DNA from: Firmicutes bacterium AF25-13AC
GTDB taxonomy: Bacteria > Bacillota > Clostridia > Lachnospirales > Lachnospiraceae
Length of the DNA stretch: 64,000 bases
NCBI GenBank assembly: GCA_003478935.1
Contig: QUFP01000021.1
Span: 1-64,000 of the forward strand
Reading direction: 5' to 3'
Below the pieces are notes generated by a model. The model was not told where the DNA came from. It worked only from the letters and a program-made list of their open reading frames with translations, and ran no database searches. Position numbers and translations under genes: made by a program. Numbering within the stretch: position 1 is the stretch's first letter; each line of letters begins with the position of its first letter. Shown one piece after another: positions 43,491-52,621 of this stretch.

Positions 43491-45197
43491 TTACGATAAA
43501 ATAGCGGGGCCCTTTGCTGTCATCTTACAAATTCCTCTCGGTGTAATCCGAAGCTCTGGAATTACTGGAAGTGCCAGAAATGAAAGTGTTACAAATGGAT
43601 CAATCTTCGAAGCCACACCCATTTGATGCGCTTTTTGAATCATTCGCTGCAATGCTTCATTCACATTTTCAAAGCCAGCATCGCTCATCAAGCCCATAAT
43701 CGGCAGCGCTAATGTCTCATATACCTTTCCATTTTCCACCACGGTATAACCGCCCTGAGTTCGTATAATCTCATTGACTGCAATCGCCATATCGGCATCA
43801 TTGTCTCCGATTACAATAATATTGTGCGAGTCATGTGACACGGATGATGCCACCGCGCCATTTCTGATTCCATACCCTTTTGCCACGGCAACGCCGATCT
43901 TACCTGTATTGTGATGCCGCTCAACCGCTGCAATTTTTGAATATCCGCCGAATGGTTCAAAGTTTAATGTAGGAGGAAGTGAAATCGTCAAATCGGTCGT
44001 CGTGATCTGTCCTGCATGAATTTCAATCACATGCGTCTTTTTCTTTGAAATTGGCAAAAGAAATCGCTCTGCCTTGACTTTATCCAGATGAACGGTATGC
44101 TTTAACACGTGGCTGCAAGGACGCACACGAATCGGTGCATCCTCGTTCAATCGTTTTCCTTTATAAAATACATCTGTCACATTTAAATCTGTCAAATTAT
44201 CAAGTACCACAAAATCCGCCTGAAATCCCGGTGAAATTGCACCCAAATGCTTTAATCCATAACACTTTGCAGTATTGATCGTTGCCATTTTAATAGCACG
44301 AATCGGATCAAGTCCAAGCTTTACCGCCATTTTTACGCTATAGTCAATGTGACCATCTCTTAAAATATCTTCAATATGTTTGTCATCTGTGCAGAAAGAA
44401 AAATATTCCGTGTCAATTCCAGTTCGTACAATTCCCTCTACGATATCCTTCAGATTATGTGCCGCACTTCCTTCACGGATGTGGACATGCAGTCCCCTGC
44501 GCACCTCCTCCAATGCATATTCAAAGGTTGTCGCTTCATGGTCGGTATCCACGCCAGCCATCTTATACGCGCTCAACTCCTTGTTCGGCAAATACGGTGC
44601 ATGTCCGTCAATTGTTCTGTTCTCAAAGAGATTCATCTTTACAAACATGCTCTCCTCTGCATGAATAACAGCCGGATCATCCATTACCTCTCCTAAGCCC
44701 AACACTCTTGGGTTTCTCACATACGGATACATGTCGTTTGCGGAAAATACACATCCATTGTCATCCACACTCGTCGATGGCACACAAGATGGCATCATTA
44801 CATAGACGTTTGCCGGTGATTTTTCTGTCTGATTCAAAATGTAATCAATGCCAGCCGCGCCGCTCACATTTGCTGCTTCGTGCGGGTCGACAATAAACGT
44901 CGTCGTTCCATGCTTTGCAGCCGTGCAAACGAGTTCATTTGGTGTCACCATCGTGGACTCTAAGTGCAGATGTGCATCAATGTAGCCCGGAGCCAGATAC
45001 CGACCACCCAGATCAATCTCCTTTTTCCCACGATAGCTTCTCGACACACCGGCAATCAAACCATCTTTGACTGCCACATTTGATTCTACAATTTCACCAG
45101 TAAACACGTCCACTAACTTTAAATTCTTTAAAACCAAATCTGCTTTCTGTTTTCCAAGCGTTACATTGGCAAGTTTCTTATACTGAGTATACTCCAT
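43491..45197 (-). CDS. ade: Adenine deaminase
   Basis: This bacterial adenine deaminase of the amidohydrolase superfamily has 568 aa and converts adenine to hypoxanthine for purine salvage. The metal motif HLHLES (PGYIDAHLHLEST), the DPHEAANVSG segment, FCTDDKHIEDI with metal-binding acids, and the C-terminal SHDSHNIIVIG and GGYTVVENGK segments match the family. Length is typical (560-600). It has its own promoter at 45221-45249, and the methyltransferase and ATC hydrolase genes lie downstream on the same strand. No purine riboswitch was seen in its short leader. Confidence 0.93.
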   Translation of the reverse strand: MEYTQYKKLANVTLGKQKADLVLKNLKLVDVFTGEIVESNVAVKDGLIAGVSRSYRGKKEIDLGGRYLAPGYIDAHLHLESTMVTPNELVCTAAKHGTTTFIVDPHEAANVSGAAGIDYILNQTEKSPANVYVMMPSCVPSTSVDDNGCVFSANDMYPYVRNPRVLGLGEVMDDPAVIHAEESMFVKMNLFENRTIDGHAPYLPNKELSAYKMAGVDTDHEATTFEYALEEVRRGLHVHIREGSAAHNLKDIVEGIVRTGIDTEYFSFCTDDKHIEDILRDGHIDYSVKMAVKLGLDPIRAIKMATINTAKCYGLKHLGAISPGFQADFVVLDNLTDLNVTDVFYKGKRLNEDAPIRVRPCSHVLKHTVHLDKVKAERFLLPISKKKTHVIEIHAGQITTTDLTISLPPTLNFEPFGGYSKIAAVERHHNTGKIGVAVAKGYGIRNGAVASSVSHDSHNIIVIGDNDADMAIAVNEIIRTQGGYTVVENGKVYETLALPIMGLMSDAGFENVNEALQRMIQKAHQMGVASKIDPFVTLSFLALPVIPELRITPRGICKMTAKGPAILS

Positions 45198-45220
45198 AAA
45201 ATCTCCTTTGCTTTTTTCTA

Positions 45221-45249
45221 AGCATATCGCCTAAAAAACAGTTTGTCAA
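45221..45249 (-). promoter_or_regulatory. Promoter of ade
   Basis: TTGACA (45249-45244) and TATGCT (45226-45221) on the minus strand are separated by 17 bp, directly upstream of the ade ribosome site. Confidence 0.7.
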
Positions 45250-45334
45250 CGCAATTTGATAGCAGAAATTTCATATAAAGCGAAATTAATCAATTTAAAT
45301 TTCGTTTTGTTTTTCGTTTTTAGCGAAAATGTAG

Positions 45335-45391
45335 CAACAAAATAGCCACTATGGTCAGATAAAAAATCATTTTCCCTGATCCTAGTGACTA
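45335..45391 (-). terminator. Terminator of the HIRAN/J-like transcript
   Basis: A 16-bp stem with three imperfect pairs (45343-45358 with 45376-45391), closed by an 17-nt loop, is followed on the minus strand by TTTTGTT. It lies directly after the HIRAN gene. Confidence 0.7.
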
Positions 45392-45407
45392 TCAAATACA
45401 CAACACA

Positions 45408-45806
45408 TTATTCATGCATAAAAACTTGAATCTTAATTCGCAGCCAATTTCCCTTCTTTTCTTTTTCCGTAATTTTTCCAAAAAGAAGCTTTCCTGCATC
45501 CATCAAGCGTGCAAATATGATATTATCTTTTTGAGGGATATATCCAATCTTTACTCCATCCATTGTTTTAATAAGAATTGCAAACTCATCATATGGATTA
45601 TCTGGTTCTCGAAAAAGATTCAATCTGTCACCACTTTTTAAATAAGGCTCCAGTTCATCAATTCCCTCAATATGAGTTGTTCCTGCCACATGAGTATCTA
45701 AAAGAAAAATGTCTCTCTCAAACGGCTTTGGAATCAAAGACTCTCCGTTCTTTCCATGAAATAACGCAAGCAGTCCATCTCCCCCTAATTCAATCAAGTT
45801 ATTCAT
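45408..45806 (-). CDS. HIRAN domain protein
   Basis: The 132-aa protein is mostly a HIRAN domain: ...LFREPDNPYDEFAILIKTMDGVKIGYIPQKDNIIFARLMDAGK (core words FREPDNPYDEFA and GYIPQKDN). HIRAN domains bind DNA ends or damaged DNA and are usually fused to helicases such as HLTF; a free-standing copy is less common. GGGGGA precedes the start. The ATG overlaps the end of the upstream J-like gene by 8 bp, so the two are translationally coupled and their products probably act together. No membrane segment. Confidence 0.8.
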   Translation of the reverse strand: MNNLIELGGDGLLALFHGKNGESLIPKPFERDIFLLDTHVAGTTHIEGIDELEPYLKSGDRLNLFREPDNPYDEFAILIKTMDGVKIGYIPQKDNIIFARLMDAGKLLFGKITEKEKKGNWLRIKIQVFMHE

Positions 45807-46611
45807 GCGATTCCCCCATCATTTCCTCAATTTTTATTCTGTAGAATAAAATACGCTCTTCATATTGGCCCAAAATCTCCTCATATTGCTGACGCAGCTG
45901 CTCTGTTTTCTCCTCATCCTCCAAAATTTCCTTCATTGTATATGGATATCTTGTTTTTATCTGAGCAATACTTTCCTGTATTTTTTTCAATAAATTCTGT
46001 AGACGTCTTTTTTCCTCGTTAAGCTGCTCAATTGTATCACCCGACTGTTTTACAAGTGTTTCGCTTCCCACCATTGCATCAATCATCCTTAATGTTGCCA
46101 AATCTCCATTTTTATAGGCTGTTACTGCATGCTCAAACAATTCTCTTTGAGCGTCTGTTCTCTCTGGATTCATATCAGAATGTAGGATTTTAACCAACTT
46201 ACGATATAGCATTTTCAATTCCTTGCTATCCGATTCTGACAAAGCATCCGATTCCTTCCATTGTAACGCCTCATTCATTTTACTGATTCGTTCATCAAGC
46301 TGCTTTTGATATGAGGCAAATTCCTGATCAAGTATTTCTTCTATTGCTACAATACTGACCGGTTCCTGCCGATTTCTTTTTGCCTGAATCAATTCAATTT
46401 TTCGTTTCAAACGCAGTGCTGTACACTGCGCTTCATACGCCCGATATTCAATACTTCCAAATTCTAACGTATATTTTGCTTCTATATTCCTGCAAATCAC
46501 AAATTGAAGTTCGTCGCGTTCCAATAAAAGCATTGACAGTTCGATACGAAGTCTTTCAATTTCGTTTTTTATCTTATCGAACTCTGGAAATATAATTATG
46601 TCATCTGCCAT
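45799..46611 (-). CDS. Coiled-coil protein with degenerate J-domain-like centre
   Basis: The 270-aa protein has helical/coiled-coil flanks (about residues 10-90 and 195-260) around a central stretch KMLYRKLVKILHSDMNPE...ELFEHAVTAYKNGDLATLRMID that resembles a DnaJ domain. The HPD motif that normally stimulates DnaK is HSD here, so classic co-chaperone activity is doubtful. The start at 46611 has GGAG 8 bp upstream; two earlier ATGs are possible. It is overlapped by the HIRAN gene. Proteins of this kind are found near HIRAN genes but the joint function is, to my knowledge, not described. Confidence 0.7.
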   Translation of the reverse strand: MADDIIIFPEFDKIKNEIERLRIELSMLLLERDELQFVICRNIEAKYTLEFGSIEYRAYEAQCTALRLKRKIELIQAKRNRQEPVSIVAIEEILDQEFASYQKQLDERISKMNEALQWKESDALSESDSKELKMLYRKLVKILHSDMNPERTDAQRELFEHAVTAYKNGDLATLRMIDAMVGSETLVKQSGDTIEQLNEEKRRLQNLLKKIQESIAQIKTRYPYTMKEILEDEEKTEQLRQQYEEILGQYEERILFYRIKIEEMMGESHE

Positions 46612-46655
46612 TTCTATTTGCTCCATTCCCCACAAAGCCATTCTCTTTCAGTCGA

Positions 46656-47255
46656 TCAGTAGTATTTCGCCTCCTCGATTAAGCTCACATTTCCGTTTTT
46701 AATTTCAAACTTGTTTACCGCACAATTTCCCTGATATACACCACTCCAGAAATCCTTTAACTGTTTATGAAGCAAATGCAGAAAAAGTGCTTTGTTCAAT
46801 GCGCCATGACCAGATATTAGAACTGTTGCATCTGGTTTATTTTCTTCAATTGGAAAAAGTACATTTTCAATAAACGCCTTTGTTCTTGCCAACAATGACT
46901 CATATGACTCTGCTCCTTTCTCTGCTACATAATTCTGTGGATCATCAAAGAAAAGTGCAAAGCTTCCTTTACGTTCATCTACTACGGTTCCTTCGTACAG
47001 CCCAAAGCCAACCTCAATCAATCGTTCATCTTTCACGATTTCTATATCTCGGTCCCCTTTGATAATGCATGCTGTCTCATAGGCACGCTCCAATGGACTG
47101 GAGAAAATATAATCAAACTTTATGTTTTTCAATCCATCTGCCGTTTTTTGTGCAAGCTTTCTTCCATCCTCCGAAAGACTGATATCCGTTTTTCCTTGCA
47201 TTTTTCCCATCTTATTCCACTCTGTCTCACCATGTCGAATAATGTACAAAATCAT
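46656..47255 (-). CDS. Histidine phosphatase family protein
   Basis: The 199-aa phosphoglycerate mutase-like phosphatase has the catalytic RHGETEWN motif at residues 7-14, SSPLERAYETA with the second Arg, and SGHGALNKALF with the second His. Similar proteins include alpha-ribazole phosphatase and sugar phosphatases; the neighbours do not decide. It lies 44 bp upstream of the J-like gene on the same strand and 29 bp downstream of the beta-helix gene, so it could be part of one transcript ending at 45335-45391. Confidence 0.85.
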   Translation of the reverse strand: MILYIIRHGETEWNKMGKMQGKTDISLSEDGRKLAQKTADGLKNIKFDYIFSSPLERAYETACIIKGDRDIEIVKDERLIEVGFGLYEGTVVDERKGSFALFFDDPQNYVAEKGAESYESLLARTKAFIENVLFPIEENKPDATVLISGHGALNKALFLHLLHKQLKDFWSGVYQGNCAVNKFEIKNGNVSLIEEAKYY

Positions 47256-47284
47256 AACTATTTTTCCTTCCTATGGTCAGTGGT

Positions 47285-48577
47285 TCATCTTGTTACTCCA
47301 ACAAATTTGCAAAGTTTCTCCGTCACGTGATCTCTCCAGTTAGGATTCTGTGTTTCATATTGTATTAATTCCAACCACTGGCTGTCATTTACAATATTTT
47401 CTTCATAACGTGCTTTCTGCCAGTCCGTCTCTTGTGTAATGCAGAAAACATTATGGTCAAAATAGAAATTTTCACCTTCATCAAAACAACAAATCTGGAT
47501 TGGCTTTTCATTGAAAAATAAATTTCCATACCATTCCGTTAAAATGCCCTGATCATATACGGCAATGCCTCTTCCATCTCTCATACTGATATTGTAGCGC
47601 AAAATAGTCTTTTCACAGTCTCTATTATGATTCAGCTTCATGCAGTCCAGCCAAAATCCCCCTTCATTATCATGCGAATAGTTATACTGAAAAACTGTCG
47701 TGCCTGCAGTTCCCCAGTCTGTATCAAACGCTGTTCCATCATTTTCAAACATTCTAGTTCGTGCCACTTCATTTCGCTGAATCAGCGCATCCCGTGTCGC
47801 ACAAACCCAGATACCAGCAATCAACTGAGTATCTTCAAGTGTACCGAGTGCTCCTGCATCAAAACATACATTACTGTCAATCAATGGAGAAATACAATTT
47901 GCCACAATAATTCCATCTGATCCAGTTCGTTCAATCCTATTTCCACGCACAACTACATGTGTATGATGAATATCATTTATAAAATCTTCCTGCTGATTTA
48001 CACGTATACCACTTGTTCTAACATCGTGAATGTAGTTATTGCTAATAATAATGTCATGAAGATGATCTTGAGATGATGTACGACCTGGAAAGGTAACATA
48101 CACAGCCCCATTCCAATACATGCTCTGGTATACTGGCATTGCCCGTCGATTTTCACCCTCTACTTCAAAGATTTCGCAATCAGAAATTTCGATTCCTGCT
48201 GTAATTCCCTCTGACTTTGCACTAATGCAAATTCCCTGACGCACACATCTTTCGCTGCTATGATTACAAATACGAAGTCCCTTTACTTTCCAATAGCTCA
48301 CTCCATCCAGTAATATCGCTGCATATGCACCATTTCCATCAATTAACGGTGCTTCTCCATCCCCATATGTTCCAATCTGTGCAAATTGAAAACGATCTCC
48401 ATCCCCGTGTGGGCAAAGCATTCCTTTCCACTCACAACCACATTTTAAAATCAACTTATCTCCAGCCCCAAATAAAATCTGATTCGCAGCTTCAAGACTT
48501 TTCAGCGCTGCATCCGGTGTAATTCCACTGTTTTCATCATTTCCATTCACAGCATCCAGATAAAATATTCTTCCCAT
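47285..48577 (-). CDS. Right-handed parallel beta-helix protein
   Basis: The 430-aa protein has an N-terminal YLDAVNGNDENSGITPDAALKSLEAAN segment (edges only), the DUF1565-like cap seen in pectate-lyase-fold proteins. It is followed by successive beta-helix turns such as DCEIFEVEG, IIISNNYIHDVRTSGIRV, VVRGNRIERTGSDGI and FQYNYSHDNEGGFWLD. Polysaccharide lyases and other carbohydrate-active enzymes use this fold. No signal peptide is present, which is unusual for a polysaccharide-acting protein and suggests action on imported oligosaccharides. Catalytic residues cannot be assigned from sequence alone. Confidence 0.78.
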   Translation of the reverse strand: MGRIFYLDAVNGNDENSGITPDAALKSLEAANQILFGAGDKLILKCGCEWKGMLCPHGDGDRFQFAQIGTYGDGEAPLIDGNGAYAAILLDGVSYWKVKGLRICNHSSERCVRQGICISAKSEGITAGIEISDCEIFEVEGENRRAMPVYQSMYWNGAVYVTFPGRTSSQDHLHDIIISNNYIHDVRTSGIRVNQQEDFINDIHHTHVVVRGNRIERTGSDGIIVANCISPLIDSNVCFDAGALGTLEDTQLIAGIWVCATRDALIQRNEVARTRMFENDGTAFDTDWGTAGTTVFQYNYSHDNEGGFWLDCMKLNHNRDCEKTILRYNISMRDGRGIAVYDQGILTEWYGNLFFNEKPIQICCFDEGENFYFDHNVFCITQETDWQKARYEENIVNDSQWLELIQYETQNPNWRDHVTEKLCKFVGVTR

Positions 48578-48644
48578 ATTTCTTCTCCTCTTTCTTTTCT
48601 CTGCTTTCGCAGTATGTTTGAATTTTTTTGTACGGTTTCGGCAT

Positions 48645-50669
48645 TCAATGTCCTACCTGTGCAAATGTACGTCCATCTAATTTCGTCCATTCTGTGCGTC
48701 CATTGGCTGAACGTCCAAGGATTACCACTGCTGCCGCAGATACACTCGTAAACGTATAGTCCTCTTTAAATGTTCCATCTACAATCATTCCATCTGCAAT
48801 CAACTGATTTCTCAAAATCAAATACCCAGTTTGTAATCCATCTGTGATATCTGGTGCAATATGACTGCCTTTCATTACAACAAAATTGTCTCCATCTAGT
48901 GAATATCCCGATGCATTTCCACCACGTCCTGCTAATTTATATATTGGATTCTCCGAAGAATTTTCTTTGGAAATTTTCAGATCCCATTTACTGATGAAGA
49001 TCTCTTCCAGATCTTTTTGACGAGCTTCTACAACCTCAGGCGTCCACGCCGCAATATTAATCACTTGTGTTGTAAGTGTATATGAGCTAGTTCCATTCTT
49101 GGACTGGAAGTATTTGATTTTTTTCGTATTAAAATCATAATTCTGTGCTGCCGAATTGCGCTGCCTTGTTAACGGTACCAGATTGGCAATCTTATTCAGC
49201 CAAAATCGTTGCGTTTGCGTATCCGGCCATAACTTCATCCATTCACTATCTGCACTCGGATGCTGTGGCAAAACATGCTCGATCGTAAATAACTTTGTGT
49301 TGTAAGTGGCACCGCCATCACTCAGAAACGAATCTAATCTTTGTATGATATAGTTTCTTCGCTTAGCTGTCATCGAATAGATTTCTCCATTCAATGCGTC
49401 AATAAACTGCTGTTTTTCCCAATCTGTCAATTCGATATTTTCCAAAGGTGCTGTTAAATTGTTATCTGGTCTACTCTCCATCTCAACCAAAATCCATTTA
49501 TAGCGTTCCATACGCTGATTAACATCCTTCGCTGTCACCAAAAGATAAGAAGCCAATCGCTCAAGTTTACGAATAAACCACAGTATGTAAACAGAATCAT
49601 TTTTATGATCCGTTAAAAATTTTATAGCAGGCGGCATCCAGTCATGATTGTTTGTCTTATTCAGCCATAGAAGAAGCTCATTGATTTCTTCTGCATTTTG
49701 TGTTGAAGAAAAATCACAATTCTTCAGGCATACATAAGCCTCTGTATATGGAATCAAATACTCATCAACCAAAGACTTTGGCGATGTTTGCTTTATAACG
49801 TATTCCTTAAATTCGTCAAGTAAATTCTTCTTTGGACGTTCCTTCGCAAAAATAGTACGTGTATGCGTAAATACTTCATTAAAACCATCGCGTCCTGTCA
49901 GATTCTCAAGTTCCTCCCATTTTTCCGTGTATTTCTGTTCCTCGTCCTTTGGCAGCTTACCAATTGTCATAGATTTAATAATATCGGTAGGTAGCAAATC
50001 AAGGCCTCGACTATTCATAACAGAAAATATACGAAAAGCAGATTCTTGATTTGGCGTCGATACCACTACCAAAAAGCATCTTGTCAGAATAAACTGAGTA
50101 AACTTTAAAAGATCATTTTCATCATTAAATACTTCGCTAAACTTCTCACGCAAAACGGTACAGTTTTTCTGGATATGCCTTTTCGCCTCAGTATCCAAAG
50201 TTACCGGATCAATTTGCACAAGCGCATCAAGCTGAATATCCTGAATATATTTTGAAAAGAAATCCTGATCCCAATCACGTAAAAAGATTCGTGGCTGGGC
50301 CGCAATCCCCTCTAATATATTTCCTTCTTCCTGCAAGTACTTTTTGCAATTATTTCGATAGGCCTCCGTATGAAACGAGTTTGCCATAACAGAAAACAAA
50401 ATGGACAATGTCGTTAATCTCTGCTGACCATCAATCACATCCGCATATGGCTTATTTTCATCCTTGATCAGCACAATACTTCCAAGAAAATAATTATCTA
50501 TAGCCTCTGTTTGAAAAAATTCATAAAGATCATCAAATAAGATTCCAGTTTCTTCTTCCGTCCAAGCATACGGACGCTGATATCCTGGAATATGATACTC
50601 GAAATCGGCACTGAATATTTTGGATAACGGATATTCCTTACCGGTAATTTTGTTGCTCATGGTACTCAT
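48645..50669 (-). CDS. DUF262-DUF1524 nuclease with C-terminal DUF4357 (GmrSD-like)
   Basis: The 674-aa protein has three parts. Residues about 10-270 are DUF262, the GmrS-type domain with the nucleotide motif VIDGQQRLTTLS near residue 80. Residues about 430-570 are DUF1524, a HNH-type nuclease with IEHVLPQHPS and NLVPLTRQRNSAAQNYDF. The last 95 residues are DUF4357 (FVVMKGSHIAP, YTFTSVSAAAVVILGRSANGRTEW). DUF262/DUF1524 fusions form type IV restriction enzymes acting on modified phage DNA. GGGAG lies 8 bp before the start. It follows the AAA ATPase by 48 bp, so the two are one operon. Confidence 0.85.
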   Translation of the reverse strand: MSTMSNKITGKEYPLSKIFSADFEYHIPGYQRPYAWTEEETGILFDDLYEFFQTEAIDNYFLGSIVLIKDENKPYADVIDGQQRLTTLSILFSVMANSFHTEAYRNNCKKYLQEEGNILEGIAAQPRIFLRDWDQDFFSKYIQDIQLDALVQIDPVTLDTEAKRHIQKNCTVLREKFSEVFNDENDLLKFTQFILTRCFLVVVSTPNQESAFRIFSVMNSRGLDLLPTDIIKSMTIGKLPKDEEQKYTEKWEELENLTGRDGFNEVFTHTRTIFAKERPKKNLLDEFKEYVIKQTSPKSLVDEYLIPYTEAYVCLKNCDFSSTQNAEEINELLLWLNKTNNHDWMPPAIKFLTDHKNDSVYILWFIRKLERLASYLLVTAKDVNQRMERYKWILVEMESRPDNNLTAPLENIELTDWEKQQFIDALNGEIYSMTAKRRNYIIQRLDSFLSDGGATYNTKLFTIEHVLPQHPSADSEWMKLWPDTQTQRFWLNKIANLVPLTRQRNSAAQNYDFNTKKIKYFQSKNGTSSYTLTTQVINIAAWTPEVVEARQKDLEEIFISKWDLKISKENSSENPIYKLAGRGGNASGYSLDGDNFVVMKGSHIAPDITDGLQTGYLILRNQLIADGMIVDGTFKEDYTFTSVSAAAVVILGRSANGRTEWTKLDGRTFAQVGH

Positions 50670-50717
50670 GACAATTCTCCCGTTTTTTTAATTATTTTTT
50701 CTCTATTTATCTAAAAA

Positions 50718-51857
50718 TCATATCAAGCTTTCTTTCAAACGTATATATGCCTCATACGTAGGCGTCGTTCCCTCAAGGAAACCACTTTGATAAGCATAAC
50801 TTCTTTTAATATCATTACGAGTCAAAATATAACTTAAATTTTCTACCGTAATTCCATTACAATTCCTTACAATGTATATTCCGTCATTTCGATCATACTC
50901 ATCTAACAGCTCTGGATAATGTGTTGTAAAAATCAAGATCCCCCCATTTTGGTTAAAGCGGCTGTCCATAAAGAAACGAACCAAAGTCGTCACTATTTCT
51001 TTATTGAAATGATTTTCAATCTCATCCACCAGAAGATATCCACCTGATTGAAGTACTTCTTTTACCATTGAAAATGTAATAATACCCTTAATTGTACCAG
51101 AGGACAAATATTGTTCAAGGTCCAATGCATTATTTAAAATAATTTCTTCTTCATTTTTAAACTTCAAATGAATGAAAATTTTTCCCTCTACTTGCTCAAA
51201 ACATAGTTTCTCAATTGTAGGATCAAGAAAAGCAATCACTTCTAGCGGAATATCCTCCGTAAATGGTAGTACATTTATATTCGTATAAGAAAGTAAACTG
51301 AATACTTCTACTGTATCATTTACCTTTTTGTTATGTGCAATAATAAAACTAACATCATCTGGCAGATATATCTCATCCTGATTGCGGATTGCTGTTGGTT
51401 TCATCCCTGCAAAGTCTGTCAAATATTTCTTTGATCTAACGCTGCCAATTGGCTTCTCCCACAATCTTTCAGATATTATTGAATAAATATATTCTCCTGT
51501 CTTCGATTTCTTTGCTGTGATTTCAGTCTCCAGGCAGCAAACATGCTTATGTTTGTCATAAAAATATGTGCAAATTGTAGCTTTTTTTGCTCCTCCAAGG
51601 ATGCTCTTAGTTTCCGCATGATTGATAGGCTCATTTTTTATAATGCTTAATGCTAAGTTGACCACTTTAAGTACAGATGTTTTTCCAGATGCATTAATAC
51701 CAATAAAGGCACATGCTGAATGAAGATAATAATTTTCAATCATATTATATAAATTATTCTTATCATCCTCACTCACACGCTGCTGTGCATAAAAACAAAT
51801 ATCCAGATCTTCCTTAAACAATGGAAGTCCCTGTGCTGTAATACGAAGTATTTTCAT
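50718..51857 (-). CDS. AAA family ATPase (abortive-infection/OLD-like)
   Basis: The 379-aa ABC/SMC-type ATPase has Walker A GINASGKT near residue 54 and a late Walker B LLVDEIENHFNKE, then FTTHYPELLDEYDRNDGIY as the H-loop region. This arrangement is found in AAA_15/AAA_21 ATPases of phage-defence modules that work with a nuclease or effector. It is the first gene of a pair with the DUF262-DUF1524-DUF4357 protein. It has a clear promoter flanked by an 11-bp inverted repeat, suggesting tight control of the pair. Confidence 0.82.
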   Translation of the reverse strand: MKILRITAQGLPLFKEDLDICFYAQQRVSEDDKNNLYNMIENYYLHSACAFIGINASGKTSVLKVVNLALSIIKNEPINHAETKSILGGAKKATICTYFYDKHKHVCCLETEITAKKSKTGEYIYSIISERLWEKPIGSVRSKKYLTDFAGMKPTAIRNQDEIYLPDDVSFIIAHNKKVNDTVEVFSLLSYTNINVLPFTEDIPLEVIAFLDPTIEKLCFEQVEGKIFIHLKFKNEEEIILNNALDLEQYLSSGTIKGIITFSMVKEVLQSGGYLLVDEIENHFNKEIVTTLVRFFMDSRFNQNGGILIFTTHYPELLDEYDRNDGIYIVRNCNGITVENLSYILTRNDIKRSYAYQSGFLEGTTPTYEAYIRLKESLI

Positions 51858-51891
51858 TCACTTGTTTCTCCTATTAAAAACGGTTTTATCG

Positions 51892-51935
51892 TTTTTATTA
51901 CTATGTAATATTATTATATCTCTCAGTAATAAAAA
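51892..51935. promoter_or_regulatory. 11-bp inverted repeat flanking the -10 of the AAA/DUF262 operon
   Basis: TTTTTATTACT (51892-51902) and AGTAATAAAAA (51925-51935) are perfect complements 22 bp apart. One arm touches the -35 hexamer and lies in the spacer; the other lies at the start of transcription. This is the geometry of a repressor operator. Confidence 0.6.
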
Positions 51936-51941
51936 TATCAA
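51913..51941 (-). promoter_or_regulatory. Promoter of the AAA/DUF262 operon
   Basis: TTGATA (51941-51936) and a perfect TATAAT (51918-51913) on the minus strand are 17 bp apart, about 55 bp before the ATPase start. Confidence 0.75.
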
Positions 51942-51987
51942 CGTATTTTGCGTTTTTATTTTAGTCCTAATCAATTTTCATGTTCTA

Positions 51988-52557
51988 TCAACAATCTCTG
52001 TATTTGCAATCTTCAAGATGATCATTTACCATCCCTATGGATTGTAAGAATGAATAGGTAATCACAGGGCCTACAAAAGCAATTCCTTTTTTCTTCATGT
52101 CAAGAGCCATCTTACGAGACACATCTGAAACTGTCGGTATCTGCTCTACCGTCTTCCAATGACCATCTATGACATTATTCTCAGTAAAATGCCACAAGTA
52201 TGCGTCAAATGATCCGTATTGAGCTTGAATTTTTTTTACTGCCTGTGCATTCTTGCGCACACTGAATATCTTACTGCGATTGCGTATGATTCCTGAATCC
52301 AGCATAAGATTCTCAAGTTCCTCATCTGTCATTTCACTGCATGCATCGATTTGAAAATCATGGAATGCAGCACGATAATTTGCTCTCTTATGCAAAATTG
52401 TTTTCCACGATAAACCTACACTTGCGCCTTCAAGACAAAGCATCTCAAACTGAAAATTGTCATCATGATTTACTTTGCACCACTCATTGTCGTGATATTC
52501 CTCCAATATCGGATCGCCCTCATACCACGCGCGACATCTATTTTTTTCTCTTTCCAT
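51988..52557 (-). CDS. tag: DNA-3-methyladenine glycosylase I
   Basis: The 189-aa base excision repair enzyme removes 3-methyladenine. The start NRCRAWYEGDPILEEYHDNEW carries the zinc/structural Cys and His and the typical YHDxEW motif. LCLEGASVGLSWKTIL and the late VGPVITYSFLQSIGMVNDH with Cys/His zinc ligands match Tag. The start is not certain: the ATG at 52557 has a weak site (GAGAGGA about 15 bp away), and an ATG at 52596 is also possible but has none. It is separate from mutT upstream by about 65 bp on the same strand; the two may be a small repair operon. Confidence 0.88.
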   Translation of the reverse strand: MEREKNRCRAWYEGDPILEEYHDNEWCKVNHDDNFQFEMLCLEGASVGLSWKTILHKRANYRAAFHDFQIDACSEMTDEELENLMLDSGIIRNRSKIFSVRKNAQAVKKIQAQYGSFDAYLWHFTENNVIDGHWKTVEQIPTVSDVSRKMALDMKKKGIAFVGPVITYSFLQSIGMVNDHLEDCKYRDC

Positions 52558-52621
52558 ATATACTACTGTATGTCCTCTCTCATTATTTGCTATCATGAAA
52601 CAGCTACTATATAGACTCTTA

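Noticed and set aside
43135..43626. 163-codon plus-strand open frame
   Set aside because: Antisense to the methyltransferase and adenine deaminase genes; sequence is low in motifs and unsupported.
45250..45335. Purine riboswitch upstream of adenine deaminase
   Set aside because: I could not find the conserved loop-loop and junction bases; the sequence is mainly AT-rich with CGTTTT-type repeats.
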